A DNA stretch of 64,000 bases from Leishmania martiniquensis (taxonomy: Eukaryota > Euglenozoa > Kinetoplastea > Trypanosomatida > Trypanosomatidae), in contig NC_090170.1 in the NCBI RefSeq assembly GCF_017916325.1, forward strand, positions 276,501-340,500, in the 5' to 3' direction. The position numbers were made by a program, and so were the translations under genes. The notes under the pieces are model-generated. The model searched no databases, had not been told where the DNA came from, and was given only the letters and a program-made list of their open reading frames with translations. Shown one piece after another: positions 30,343 through 39,858 of the stretch. The stretch's first letter is position 1, and every line of letters begins with the position of its first letter.

Positions 30343-32439
30343 ATGCGCCGCGCGTCTCGGCCGCTGGTGCTGTGCGCGCCCCCACTGTGTGCGCAGCGCT
30401 GGCAGCGCAGCCCCACGGCCCCAACCCCTGGAGAGCTGGTGCCGTTGTCGTCGTCCAGCACGGCCACTAACACCAAGGTGAGTGCGTCGAAGGCGCCACA
30501 GCCGGCAGCGTCGTCACCGGTGCCACACTCGGTCTCGACCACGGACCAGCGCAGAGACGCCGATACCTCCTATCGATCCCTGTACCCTCGTGTTAGGCTA
30601 CGTGCCACAACGCAGGAGCGCCCTTACAATCGGAGGGGCTTTGTAGCCTTCGAAGATGTCTCATCAGAGCACGAGCAGCGGTCTCGCCTAGAGGACGGCT
30701 CTGCGCGGGAAGCGTCCTTGTCCCCTACGGCTGCCGAGACGAGTGGCACTGTCATCCCCGATAGCCACCTCTCCCGCGCTCAAGAGGCGCTTGCCACGGC
30801 GGAAGGCAACGAGGTTCAGCGGTTCCTCGACGAGGCACAGCGACAGGTCGAAGTTTCCAGGTACGCACGCAACCAAGCCATACCCCTCCCCGCAAAGCCA
30901 GAGGAGAACAGTCCAGCGTTTCGCCGGGTCAAGCTGCACACAAAAATGAAGACGGAAGTGCCTGACCCGGACTACCCTACGTTTGCCCGCAAGGACCACG
31001 CGGTACAGCTGCCCCCGCCGCAAGAGCATCCGTGGGTGCGCAAGAACACCCCGATCGGCGCCTTCATTGTTCACGGCGACGGGCAAATTCGGCAGACGGG
31101 CGGAACTGGGCAGGTTGACTTTGACGACACCTCAGTCAATGAGAAGCTGCCGCAATCGTACCGGGGGCTGCAGCACCGGTCAACACTGCAGCGGCAGCTC
31201 CCGCAGGACAATGGCCGCGTGCTTCAGGAGGCCGTCATCAAGCACAGCTTCGCGCTGACCGGGCGTGGCGTCTTCGCGACGCGGCGCATTGCGAAAGGAG
31301 AGACCATCATGATTGTCCAGAGCACTGCACGGAACGTAGGTGTGAAAGGCGAACTGCAGCGACTGGAAGAGATGTGCACAGACATTCTTATCGCTTGCCG
31401 CGACGGTGACGCGCGAGCGTGCGACTTCCTGCACGACTGGATTCTGACAGGGCAGCCCTCCTCGCTCTTGGAACACTGGCCCGCCTCGAGCACGTCGCGA
31501 GTGATAGATGCTATTGGCGGGGTCGACGTACTTGGTGCACTAGAGCTGCACCCGATCCACATCGCACGCATAGCCGCCATTATCGACCTGAACAGCTTCC
31601 TCGTTGAAAGCAGCATTTCGGAGCGCAAAGGCATGGCCTATTTTCCCGAGGCGGGGTTCCTGAATCACAGCTGTGCGCCGAACGCGACGTACGACATCGT
31701 GCCGGTGCATGTCTTTCGCGATACGGACTACTATCTAGATGAGGCAGCCAGGGTCGACGCTGCGGAAGCAGAAGAGAAGGATGAGAAGGCTATCGCGACG
31801 GCCGCAACGAGAGACGCCTCAGACGTCCCGGCCGCGGCTGAAGACGGCCTGCCAGAAGGACAGCGGAGCGCGGCATTCTTTGGCAGCCAAGACCGCCTTT
31901 CGGCCTGCCCAGACCTCACCGAGGCCGACGCCCCGGTGTATCTCTTCTGCTGCCGAGCAGAGAAAGAGATCGACGCCGGGGAGGAAGTGGTCATCAGCTA
32001 CGTGCCCCCGCAGTGGTCTTTTGACAACCGGCAATACGTTCTGCACGACCGCTATCGGTTTTGGTGCAAGTGCCCCAAATGCTCGCCTGTGCTGGACACA
32101 AAGTACGCGCGGGTGCCAAAGCTAATCGTCGTACTGGTGTTGGTGAGCATCACGTTGCAGATGATGGTCTTCCGGCAGCGCAGTCTCAAAGACTCATTGG
32201 ACGAGGACTACAGGCGGCTAGCGGCCATGTCTGAAGAAGAGCGGCTGGAGGAACTGCGCGCGCGCGGCATCGATGTGGAGGCGATGGCGCAGGACGCTGA
32301 GAAGCGACGTAAGCAGCGGCGCGTCGGTCTGTTTGAGATGCTCGAGGAGGAGCGACTAAACCGCCTTTACGAGCCCGGCAACCGTGGACCCATGAACATT
32401 GTGAATCTAATGGACCCTCACGCAAAGCCGCCGCGGTAG
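30343..32439 (+). CDS. SET-domain protein (SMYD-like, no MYND finger) with C-terminal membrane segment
   Basis: The protein has 698 residues. The SET domain spans about residues 295-580: GRGVFATRRIAKGE at 307-320, FLNHSCAPN at 439-447 (the NHSC S-adenosylmethionine/substrate motif), VISY at 550-553, and a post-SET zinc cluster FWCKCPKC with Cys575, Cys577 and Cys580. This predicts a protein lysine methyltransferase. An acidic, Ala-rich insertion of roughly 90 residues separates NHSC from VISY. No MYND zinc finger is visible. A single hydrophobic segment lies at residues 594-610 (LIVVLVLVSITLQMMVF) and is followed by a charged coiled tail. The N-terminus is Arg-rich and acid-poor (MRRASRPLVLC), which may target mitochondria. 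A membrane-bound SET protein outside the nucleus is unusual; histones are then unlikely substrates. Confidence 0.85.
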   Translation: MRRASRPLVLCAPPLCAQRWQRSPTAPTPGELVPLSSSSTATNTKVSASKAPQPAASSPVPHSVSTTDQRRDADTSYRSLYPRVRLRATTQERPYNRRGFVAFEDVSSEHEQRSRLEDGSAREASLSPTAAETSGTVIPDSHLSRAQEALATAEGNEVQRFLDEAQRQVEVSRYARNQAIPLPAKPEENSPAFRRVKLHTKMKTEVPDPDYPTFARKDHAVQLPPPQEHPWVRKNTPIGAFIVHGDGQIRQTGGTGQVDFDDTSVNEKLPQSYRGLQHRSTLQRQLPQDNGRVLQEAVIKHSFALTGRGVFATRRIAKGETIMIVQSTARNVGVKGELQRLEEMCTDILIACRDGDARACDFLHDWILTGQPSSLLEHWPASSTSRVIDAIGGVDVLGALELHPIHIARIAAIIDLNSFLVESSISERKGMAYFPEAGFLNHSCAPNATYDIVPVHVFRDTDYYLDEAARVDAAEAEEKDEKAIATAATRDASDVPAAAEDGLPEGQRSAAFFGSQDRLSACPDLTEADAPVYLFCCRAEKEIDAGEEVVISYVPPQWSFDNRQYVLHDRYRFWCKCPKCSPVLDTKYARVPKLIVVLVLVSITLQMMVFRQRSLKDSLDEDYRRLAAMSEEERLEELRARGIDVEAMAQDAEKRRKQRRVGLFEMLEEERLNRLYEPGNRGPMNIVNLMDPHAKPPR

Positions 32440-33294
32440 AATGAGCACGCGTGCCCATGTCGTGGCGCGCGCAATTTGATGTTCAGGCAATCACCAAGAT
32501 TAGGGATATAACGATCATTTGCCGTGCGCCCGTCTCGTGTGTGTGTGCGTGTGGGGGATGGGGAGTGGAAGGGGGGGACGGCAGCGCTTCTTACAGTATC
32601 GGACATACACATCTGATGCCTGCACACCCCATGGTAAAACTCTGTTGTGGAGCAGCCGGTGCCCGCTATCCTTCTTCCTCCCGCGTGTTTCCCACCTCCG
32701 CCTGTGCGGAAGAAAAAGCAGTGAACGCGTGACGGGCGAGAGCGCGATCCTCTTTTCAACAGGGGCCTCAGAGAGGGGCTTCAATGCAGTGTCAGGACGC
32801 ATCTAAGCGTTCGGACTTGGATGACCGCTTGCGGTTCGTATGCGTTTGCCCGAGCAGCATTTCAGCAGCAATGCGTGAACTTCTCGCTCGGTAAGATGTC
32901 TCCCTCTCTCTCACACGCACTCACTTGGGCACTACCGGTCACCATACCGACAGCGTTGGACAAGTACAGTCGAACAAGTTGGGGCAAAGTGAGAGAGTCG
33001 GTGAGAGATGAGCTGCAGACGCCGCCCTTCTCTCCTCTGTCGTGAGTGGAAAGGCAGTGAAGAGGGGAAGCTGAGAAAGGCGGATGAGGAGAAAAAAAAA
33101 CAGGCACGCACGCATTGCCATGCGCACAGAGGGACTGAAGGCAGAGGTGCCTCGGCAGCAGCTCAGTCAGCGCCGAGGCAGCCCGAAGAAAGCGTTGAGA
33201 AGGAATTGTGACGCATCTCACAGCGGAGAGACTGGTGCGGGAGCACCAATCGAAAGGACTGCCAGTCCGTGCAGGACGTGACCAAGACTGAAGG
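32440..33294. other. Gene-free region after the SET gene
   Basis: No gene is supported. It holds GT-rich runs near 32535-32560 and an A-run at about 33092-33100. If the reverse-transcriptase remnant that follows was once full length, its 5' part would lie here, but I cannot recognise it. Confidence 0.5.
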
Positions 33295-33780
33295 GTGTTT
33301 GGGGGGGTAATTGAACAGTAGAGCAGCAAAGCCCACTGCTCGCCAATGGGTGAAGAAACTCGTGAGTCTCGCCTGGCAGAGGACGACTTGGCGCCCATGG
33401 CAGTGATTCTGGGCTAGCGACCGCTCTTCTCGCATGGCCTGATCGACTCAACTGGCCCAGCTATATGCGTGGTCTTCCACTGGGCCACTCGCGATGCCAT
33501 CGAACCGCAGAATCCGTCTATCGTCAGCCTCTGGTAAGGCCGAGAAGCAGAACTGGACAGCGTCAATCATCGTGTTCAAGGGGGCAGCGATGCACAGTGC
33601 GCGGATAAGCCTGCCATAGCGTGCCGGTCAGGCGGAGCCCATCAGCCTTCCGCCAATCATCGGAGTTCATCGCCATCGAAGGGCTCTAGGCGAATCACGC
33701 AGCGCACACCCTGGCGGCTCGATTTGAAAGGGGAGTGGGTGCCGTAAATCGCCTGGTCCTCACAGCTGTCGGTCCGCCAG
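33295..33780 (+). mobile_element. Degenerate reverse-transcriptase remnant, ingi/L1Tc-like (DIRE-like)
   Basis: No intact ORF exists, but translating the three + frames gives fragments in the order expected for a LINE reverse transcriptase. A frame starting at 33295 has a weak GVPQG-like VFGGVI and then LAEDDLAPMA, with the DD pair at 33382-33387 where FADDLAL is expected. Another frame has LYAWSSTGPLAM at 33461-33496. Then comes IIGVHRHRRALG (33656-33691), like the LLGV.LDRRL motif. After a +1 shift follows NHAAHTLAARFERGVGAVNR and LVLTAVGPP (33690-33776), like the H...A......RL.....GP thumb region. Several stops and frameshifts separate the pieces. Leishmania genomes are known to carry such degenerate ingi/L1Tc-related elements. 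Boundaries are unclear; the remnant may extend on either side. Confidence 0.55.
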
Positions 33781-36064
33781 GATTCGATGGGGGTGCGGTG
33801 TTGTCTGTGGTTCGAACTGGGTGCCTTCTGTCATGCCGTCCAGCGGTCGAACAAGGCGTACAGCAGCGTTGTCTTGCGAGTCCGCCGTTAGCAGCACATA
33901 CATCGCGCCCTGTCCGACGGCGCCCGGTGGGGCGTGGCCGTAGGACAGGCAATCACGGCCACAGTTGCAGAGATGGAGCCCTCACCCCCTCTGCGCCACC
34001 TCCACCGTGCACACCATTGGATCGGCAACATTATGTCATGCCATCCGCAAAGCAATGGAGGGAGTTCGGGCGGTGAACCTGAAGGCGTCTTGCACCTCGC
34101 GTGGCCCTCCTAGCCGTATTCAATGAAGAGCCGCTGCAGATGGCAAGCCGTCCCCCCTCCCCCTGCTACTTTTGGTGGTCGAGGAGTGCAACTGGCGTGG
34201 CATAATGCACGCAGACCTGTGCGAAGCGCAGCGAATGACGTTGCGAGGCCGTTAAGCGCGCGCGAACTTCAAAGAGGCAGCGGCGGCACGCAGGGAGGCA
34301 GATCGTCAGTTTAGCGGCTCCTCATTGCGTGTATATGTGATGTGCACAATACGAACGAACCAGACCGCCATCCGTTTTCGCATGGGGCTATGCCGAGGTG
34401 TATTTTTCACCAGGACGGACAGGCAGCGAGGCGGCGATGAGGTAGCCCGCTCCCCCCTCCCTCTCATTTCCGCATCAGCAAAATCCGTCATGTCCACAGC
34501 AGGCCTGCAATCACTCTAGAGCAGATCGTGGGAACATGGGCTCGCGTAGGGCTACGCAGCAGCGCTGCTTCAGCAACGCAGCCCCGGATGGAAGAGCTCG
34601 AACTACTGCCACAGTGCCCCGCTCTGCATTTCGCGAGAGTTTCGACAAAAACTGGATTCCGGCGGGGAGCCAGGGGGCACCGCAGTGACCTCACCACAGC
34701 GCCGCTGCGCATCCCATACCCAAAGGAAGGCTGAGCTGTCTCTGAGGCATCGACGGCAAAGGGACTGCCTTTGAAGCGGTTGGCTCTAAGTGACGGCCGA
34801 CCTTTTCCATAAGAGGGGGGAGGGAGAGGGGGGGCAGTTCCTCAGCTCCCTTCCGCATTAGCGGTCTGTTGAGCTCAAGTTAGCGCATGCTCACGGGTCA
34901 TTGGATACAGAGGTGGAAGGAGCGTGAGCTATTGTCCCTTAGGCTCCGCGCTCTTCGCTACCACAGCTGTGCCATGGCCGCAGCACTCGGGCGACCAACG
35001 GAGGGAGAGGCGCTGAAGGGCAGGCCAGCGCGGTTCGAGGCCGGAGTGTCGCAGCAGAAGAAAAGGCCGACCAAATGGAAAGCAAAGGTGGAGAATGCCG
35101 CGAATACGCCGGAGAGCGCGTCTCTGGACGGCGCACAATCGTCACGGAGAGGAGGTCGAAGTGCACGTCTCCTTCTCGTCCCCGCCTCCCCCCTCCTTCT
35201 ACGCGCACTGGAGAAGTGGCGAAAAGGGAGAGGGGGGCAGGCAGCGAGGAAAACATTTGAGCAAGGCCGTCCTGGCCGAGCGCCAGAGCGCAGAAGGGAG
35301 CAAGAGTTATGTGGGCTCCGTCGTAGCGGAAAACGCGCACGCGCGCGAGTCAAATGGGTTCGCCGTTTTTTTTCTTCATCTCCCGGTTTCTTTGCACTCT
35401 GATTTTGTTGTTGCTGCTGCTGCTACGGTTGTTGGTCAGGTAAGCGGCGCCGTTGAGGAGGAGAGAGAGCGCAAGAGCTGAATGCACGTCACCTCCCCGT
35501 GCACAATCCGTCGCGACGGAACCCATGCCGAAGTGCTGAATTCGCTTTTCCTTCCCTTCGATGTGCGCAGCCTCCCATTTCAAGTTCACGCCCCTCTCTG
35601 TCCGCCCCTCTGCCCTCCTTCTCTTGGCGATGAGCTTAGTGGCCTTGCGCAAGCCTCTCATCATAGCACACGCGAATTCAACACGGAGGCAGCAAGCGAA
35701 GGCACCATTGACTCCAGAGCTCCTGCACCCTCTCAACAGCCGCACGCGCAGCGGAGACCTGCGCACCTAAAAGGAGTGCGAGCGGCCATGCAGACCGTAT
35801 CCGGTCAAGGACGCGAGCGACTCTCGGACTGAACTGACTCGGTCCTTTCCCTCCAAGTACGCGGTGCGTGTGCGGGGGAGAGCGTGGGTAGTTGACCGGT
35901 GGCGTCTGCTTCGCGCTCAGAAGGACACCTATAGATTGAACCTCTAACCTCACTAAAATAGACTGCGCGTCGCCACTCGCATTTCACTGAGCGTGCGCGA
36001 GCGCCATTCGAAGGAGAGGCCCTTCCGGAGATATCTCTCTTCGCCCACGCAGCTCCGTTGTGGC
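33781..36064. other. Gene-free region downstream of the RT remnant
   Basis: I see no convincing gene. The sequence from 33781 to about 34320 has coding-like composition without long frames and may be more of the decayed element. Open frames at 34887-35402 and 35482-35832 run through purine-rich or pyrimidine-rich sequence and lack recognisable domains. A pyrimidine tract at about 35360-35425 lies in the second half. Confidence 0.5.
36031..36052 (+). promoter_or_regulatory. Predicted trans-splice signal for the FHA-like gene
   Basis: A short pyrimidine-rich stretch (36033-36048) ends in CGCAG with AG at 36051-36052, 12 nt before the ATG at 36065. Confidence 0.4.
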
Positions 36065-38590
36065 ATGCCCCGAAAGAGGAAGTCCTTTAGCAAGGCAGCC
36101 TCCCCCGTAGCTGCGGTTCCGCATGACAGCGCCCTGTCCTCTTGCCCTGGTGAGCCGACTACCTTTCAGCTGGCCGTTGTCAACTCTTGCCTGTGGAACG
36201 AGGACGTGCAACTTCCTAGGCTGCCGACGCCAGCGCTGCTAGCCCCGTTCTATGCCCAATACAATTCCTACGTTGCGGCGGGATCATGTCGAGCCGCGTC
36301 CCCGTGGACAAACGACTACTGGTGTACGAAAGTGGCGCACGTGGCGCTTGGACGTCACTCAGCCCTTCCAGCTATCTACAGGCTACGACACGAGTGTGCC
36401 GGTAGGCTTCATGCCCGCGTCGTGTACGTGCAAACAGCAGCCGTACACCGGCAACTCCACAAAACGTACCCGCCCCTACCACGCAGCGGGACCAAGGCGA
36501 TGGCGGATGGCGGAGTCGGTGACCATCATGACGTGGTAATCGTTGAGCCGACGACACCAGGCGTCGATGTAGCGGCAGATGCTGCTGGCCCTCCTCCGCC
36601 GACAGCCTTCACGGCCTCCTACTACCTCCTCATCAATCACAGTGAAAATCCTATCTTTGTAGGCCCAGACCGAGTGCCGCAGGGCCGCAGCGTGGCGCTT
36701 CGGGAGGGTGACGTGCTGAGCTTCCTCGAGTGCGCCTTCGACGAAGATGGCGGGGTTCTCGACGGAGCTGATGTTCTCGATAGAGATGGCGCGGAGTGGC
36801 AATCCGGGCACACGCCCATCGACACAGAAGGAGTGGAACGTGCTGCAACAACGGTGGAGCAAGTTCAGCAGCTCGCGGAGGAGTCCTTGTGGCGGTGCCT
36901 TGGCGCATCTTCCGCGAGAGCTGCGCCTCGGTCACCGTCTTCGTCGGCGCTCACCATCCATCCAGTGCGTGTACCCCATCGCACAGTCGCACTACGTCGT
37001 TTCTACAACGTGCCTCAAATGATTCAAGAGTACATGCGCTGGTGGCATTGCCACACAGCGCAGCTTCTTGCGCCGCATCAAGTGGACGGCGGACACGCTG
37101 CATCGCCCTCTGCCGAGTCGCTGAGTCCTAACTTCTCTTGGATGGTATCTGGCAATCACCTGGTTCGCGCGCCAGGTATCGCTCGCAGAGGCCCAGGCTC
37201 GGAAGAGCCAGCTTGCCCCAACGTAAAGAGTGCATGTGACACCCCAGCCACAACAGCGATGCGCCCTTCCTCTTCTCGGTGCTCCCAACGCCAGGGAAGC
37301 GGCGGCGCGTCTACGCCGCCCCATATGCAGCAGCGCTTCTCCGAGGATCTCCTTCATGCCCCTGCCCTCCTCAGGGCACTGCATCAGTGGCTAAGGGAAA
37401 CAGAGGATGTGGAAGAGGTGGCGGATGAGGCGCACTCCCCACTGGCAGCGCGCCTGGTGCTCGATCGCGCATGGCTTTGGCGCCTTGTTCGCCGTCACCA
37501 TCGGCAGCAAGCGACGCCTCGGTCACCACCCTCGAGTCCTGACGCGCGCAACGCGGCCTGCCTTTCGGTGGCAAAGCGGCAAGAGAGCCAGACGAGCACC
37601 GGCGATGTGGCGGAGCGCTTTCGCATCTCCGTGCCGAATGTGATGGTCGACCCCGTCGCCAGCGGTGACGGTACGTCGCTGGCGCCCAAAGCTGCGCCGT
37701 CGCGGGGGGTAAATCCCCTGCAGAAAATGCTCGAGGAGCTGCGGCAGCGCCACAGCAAGGAAGGTTGCATTGCGGTCGCTGGTCCCGCGACAGGTATGGG
37801 CCAGCCTCTCTGCCTCGACGCCGAGCTGATCGATGTGTACACGAGCAGCACCGGGCACGCTGCCACTAGTCCCGCGAGTAGAGAGGCGCCGCGGTGGTCG
37901 CTAACGAGTCGGCCTCCGACTGTGTCTACCGGGTTGCCAACGTGTGTGCCAGCCGTGCGCATTACACCAGCAGTGCTCCCGGTGTACGTCTTCACTCGCC
38001 GAAGTCGGAGCTCTGATGTGTACACTCGCGAGCGGAACTCCTTCACACCTGAATGCCTCCCCTCCCCCACCTCTCCAACTGGGATAAAGCGAACGAGAGG
38101 CGCTAGGGCGGCGAGGCCTACGTCGGGGCTCGGTGCCGCAAAGCAGTTCGTGTACTACTACTATGAGGCAGACGATCAGCTCTCTGGCAGAGCTTCCGCT
38201 GCCGCCGTAGAGCATCAGCAGCCGCACCCGCGAGGAGGCATGCGGAAGACTAGCGGTGTGAGCGCAGTGGGTGGTCCTTCGCCCGCCTTGCTTGAGCCGT
38301 CGCCGCCGGCTCCCAGCGCAGCAGCGTCCCTTTTGCACGAGTCGCGCGCGGCGTCGACCATGGCTGATGACAGTTTCCTCTGGGTCGATGAGGCAGAGAC
38401 GACCGAAGAAGAGCCGCGCGCCCCCACGAGCCGAAAGCGGCGGTCGACCAAGAAAACGGCACCGGCGCGCAAGAGACGCACCTCTCAGGCGATATCGTCG
38501 ACGGCAGTGGCAAAAGCGCCCCTTCTCGAGGGAGCTTCCGCCGCGGCGAATGAGCCGCCGCCAAGGCCGGCTGCGACGTCGAAGCCATGA
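36065..38590 (+). CDS. FHA-like domain protein with disordered, basic C-terminus
   Basis: The protein is 841 residues from the ATG at 36065; an upstream GTG at 35993 is only an open-frame extension. The N-terminal part contains two halves of an apparent forkhead-associated (FHA) phosphothreonine-binding fold: VALGRH at 93-98 (the GR motif), GRLHARVVYV at 113-122 (in place of SR.HA), then NHSENPIFVG at 191-200 (in place of NG.+VN) and GRSVALREGDVLSF just after. The halves are separated by about 70 residues, including a loop rich in Gly, Asp and Ala, which is long for this fold. The rest is Ser/Pro/Ala rich and disordered, with a basic cluster near the end (SRKRRSTKKTAPARKRRT) that looks like a nuclear localisation signal. 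A nuclear phospho-signalling adaptor is a reasonable inference. No kinase or other enzymatic domain is visible. Confidence 0.65.
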   Translation: MPRKRKSFSKAASPVAAVPHDSALSSCPGEPTTFQLAVVNSCLWNEDVQLPRLPTPALLAPFYAQYNSYVAAGSCRAASPWTNDYWCTKVAHVALGRHSALPAIYRLRHECAGRLHARVVYVQTAAVHRQLHKTYPPLPRSGTKAMADGGVGDHHDVVIVEPTTPGVDVAADAAGPPPPTAFTASYYLLINHSENPIFVGPDRVPQGRSVALREGDVLSFLECAFDEDGGVLDGADVLDRDGAEWQSGHTPIDTEGVERAATTVEQVQQLAEESLWRCLGASSARAAPRSPSSSALTIHPVRVPHRTVALRRFYNVPQMIQEYMRWWHCHTAQLLAPHQVDGGHAASPSAESLSPNFSWMVSGNHLVRAPGIARRGPGSEEPACPNVKSACDTPATTAMRPSSSRCSQRQGSGGASTPPHMQQRFSEDLLHAPALLRALHQWLRETEDVEEVADEAHSPLAARLVLDRAWLWRLVRRHHRQQATPRSPPSSPDARNAACLSVAKRQESQTSTGDVAERFRISVPNVMVDPVASGDGTSLAPKAAPSRGVNPLQKMLEELRQRHSKEGCIAVAGPATGMGQPLCLDAELIDVYTSSTGHAATSPASREAPRWSLTSRPPTVSTGLPTCVPAVRITPAVLPVYVFTRRSRSSDVYTRERNSFTPECLPSPTSPTGIKRTRGARAARPTSGLGAAKQFVYYYYEADDQLSGRASAAAVEHQQPHPRGGMRKTSGVSAVGGPSPALLEPSPPAPSAAASLLHESRAASTMADDSFLWVDEAETTEEEPRAPTSRKRRSTKKTAPARKRRTSQAISSTAVAKAPLLEGASAAANEPPPRPAATSKP

Positions 38591-39165
38591 CGGCATGCCC
38601 AGACGGCAGCACGCATCAACCCGAGGTCGGAGACGCCGTCATGCTGAAGCGTTCCTTCGGCGAGCGGCAGAAAAATGGCAAAGGCACGGGTCCTCTTGCC
38701 CCTTCACACCTCTCCTTCACAGAAAACCTCTTGAAAGGAAACGCATCCGCTACAAAACGAGCGGTGCGAAGGGTCCGCCTCGAGTCGCAGTGGTGAATCA
38801 GTCACCGAGAAGTTGTGATGCGGCCAAGTCGGGTAATGTGCACATCTGTGTACCTGTTACCCTTGCATGCGTCTCTCTCAGAGCAGGTGCGAGGGTCTCT
38901 CAAAGAAAACTACGTGGCACGCACCCAACAGCCATCATGACAGAGGTTATTCGTAGGATGGCTCGCTGTCGATGTCGTTCCCCTCGCATAGCTTTGTCCC
39001 ATCACCACCACCACCGCCACCCTCTCCTTCCCTCGCATGGCTTTCGCCGTAGCGAATCGCCTCTCATCCATTTGTAGCTAATCACGCCATACACACACGC
39101 GCACATTTGTTTCTACACAGAGCCATATTTCTCCCTCCCTCATACACCCCTCGCTCGTACGCAAG
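38591..39165. other. Intergenic region upstream of PA26
   Basis: No gene is supported. It contains a CAC-rich pyrimidine stretch at about 39000-39038 and possible acceptors at 39119-39120 (CACAG) and 39164-39165 (AAG, directly before the ATG). Confidence 0.55.
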
Positions 39166-39858
39166 ATGCCGCCGAAGCGTGGTGCTATGGCGCAAGCGAT
39201 CCGTGACGCCTACACGGAGGAGGTGAGCTTTGCGGTGATTGAGGAGTGGTCCTCCAAGGTGGTAACCGACCTTGAAGCACGCGCCACGAACGCGCGCCAT
39301 GCACGTCAGGGAGTGCTGTCGACGCCCTACACGGCCGACGCCGCGGAAGCGGTGCCAGTCAGCGTGGTGGCGTCTCTGCGCGAGTTCCAGGGGCAGCTGC
39401 ACGAAATCTACCGCGCTGCCGAGACGATCCGCACTGTTATTGCGTGCCGCATTCCTGAGCTCAAGGCGGAGGACAACCTTGGCGTTGAGGTGCAGATGGC
39501 GGTGCTGAAAATGATCGACTCGCTGGAAGGAAAGCTACTTGGTGGCTCTGGTGCTGACAAGGACGGCGGTGCGCCAGGCGTGGCAGGCATGTACGCGACG
39601 CGCGAGTACCTCGCCGCGCGCGGATCTGTGGAAGACAAAGTGCTCGGTAAGGCTGGCGAGAACGGCAAAGAGACAAAGTCTGCCGCACCGTCGCTGCTGA
39701 TGGAGCTGCAGCAAATCGATGCCGATGCTCTGCTAAAGCTGGAGCTCAGCGCCACGCAGATCTCAACGCAGATACGTTCTTTCATCAACATTTACGCACT
39801 CAACTGGAAGAAGCTGATCCAGCCACGCCCCAATCCATGTGAAAAGAACCTCAGTTAG
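39166..39858 (+). CDS. PA26: Proteasome activator PA26 (11S/REG family)
   Basis: The protein has 230 residues, the length of Trypanosoma brucei PA26. PA26 forms a heptameric ring that docks on the 20S proteasome ends and opens the gate for peptide substrates. The match to the trypanosome protein runs the whole length: MPPKRGAMAQAIRDAYTEE, SFAVIEEWSSKVV, AETIRTVIACRIPELKAEDN, LGVEVQMAVLKMIDSLE (the activation-loop neighbourhood), MYATREYLAARGSVEDKVLG and LLMELQQIDADALLKLELSA, ending with LNWKKLIQPRPNPCEKNLS. The C-terminal residues, which in 11S activators insert into pockets between alpha subunits, are present. The region after residue 130 has a Gly/Ala/Asp-rich loop. The ATG follows a plausible splice acceptor, and MPPKR matches the known start. 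Confidence 0.95.
   Translation: MPPKRGAMAQAIRDAYTEEVSFAVIEEWSSKVVTDLEARATNARHARQGVLSTPYTADAAEAVPVSVVASLREFQGQLHEIYRAAETIRTVIACRIPELKAEDNLGVEVQMAVLKMIDSLEGKLLGGSGADKDGGAPGVAGMYATREYLAARGSVEDKVLGKAGENGKETKSAAPSLLMELQQIDADALLKLELSATQISTQIRSFINIYALNWKKLIQPRPNPCEKNLS

Noticed and set aside
33808..33825. GGTTCGAA-type sequence resembling a tRNA B box
   Set aside because: No matching A box, anticodon arm or acceptor stem could be found around it.
34887..35402. 171-residue open frame in the long gap
   Set aside because: It is Arg/Gly/Lys rich, reads purine-rich simple sequence, overlaps equally long frames in other phases and shows no motif.
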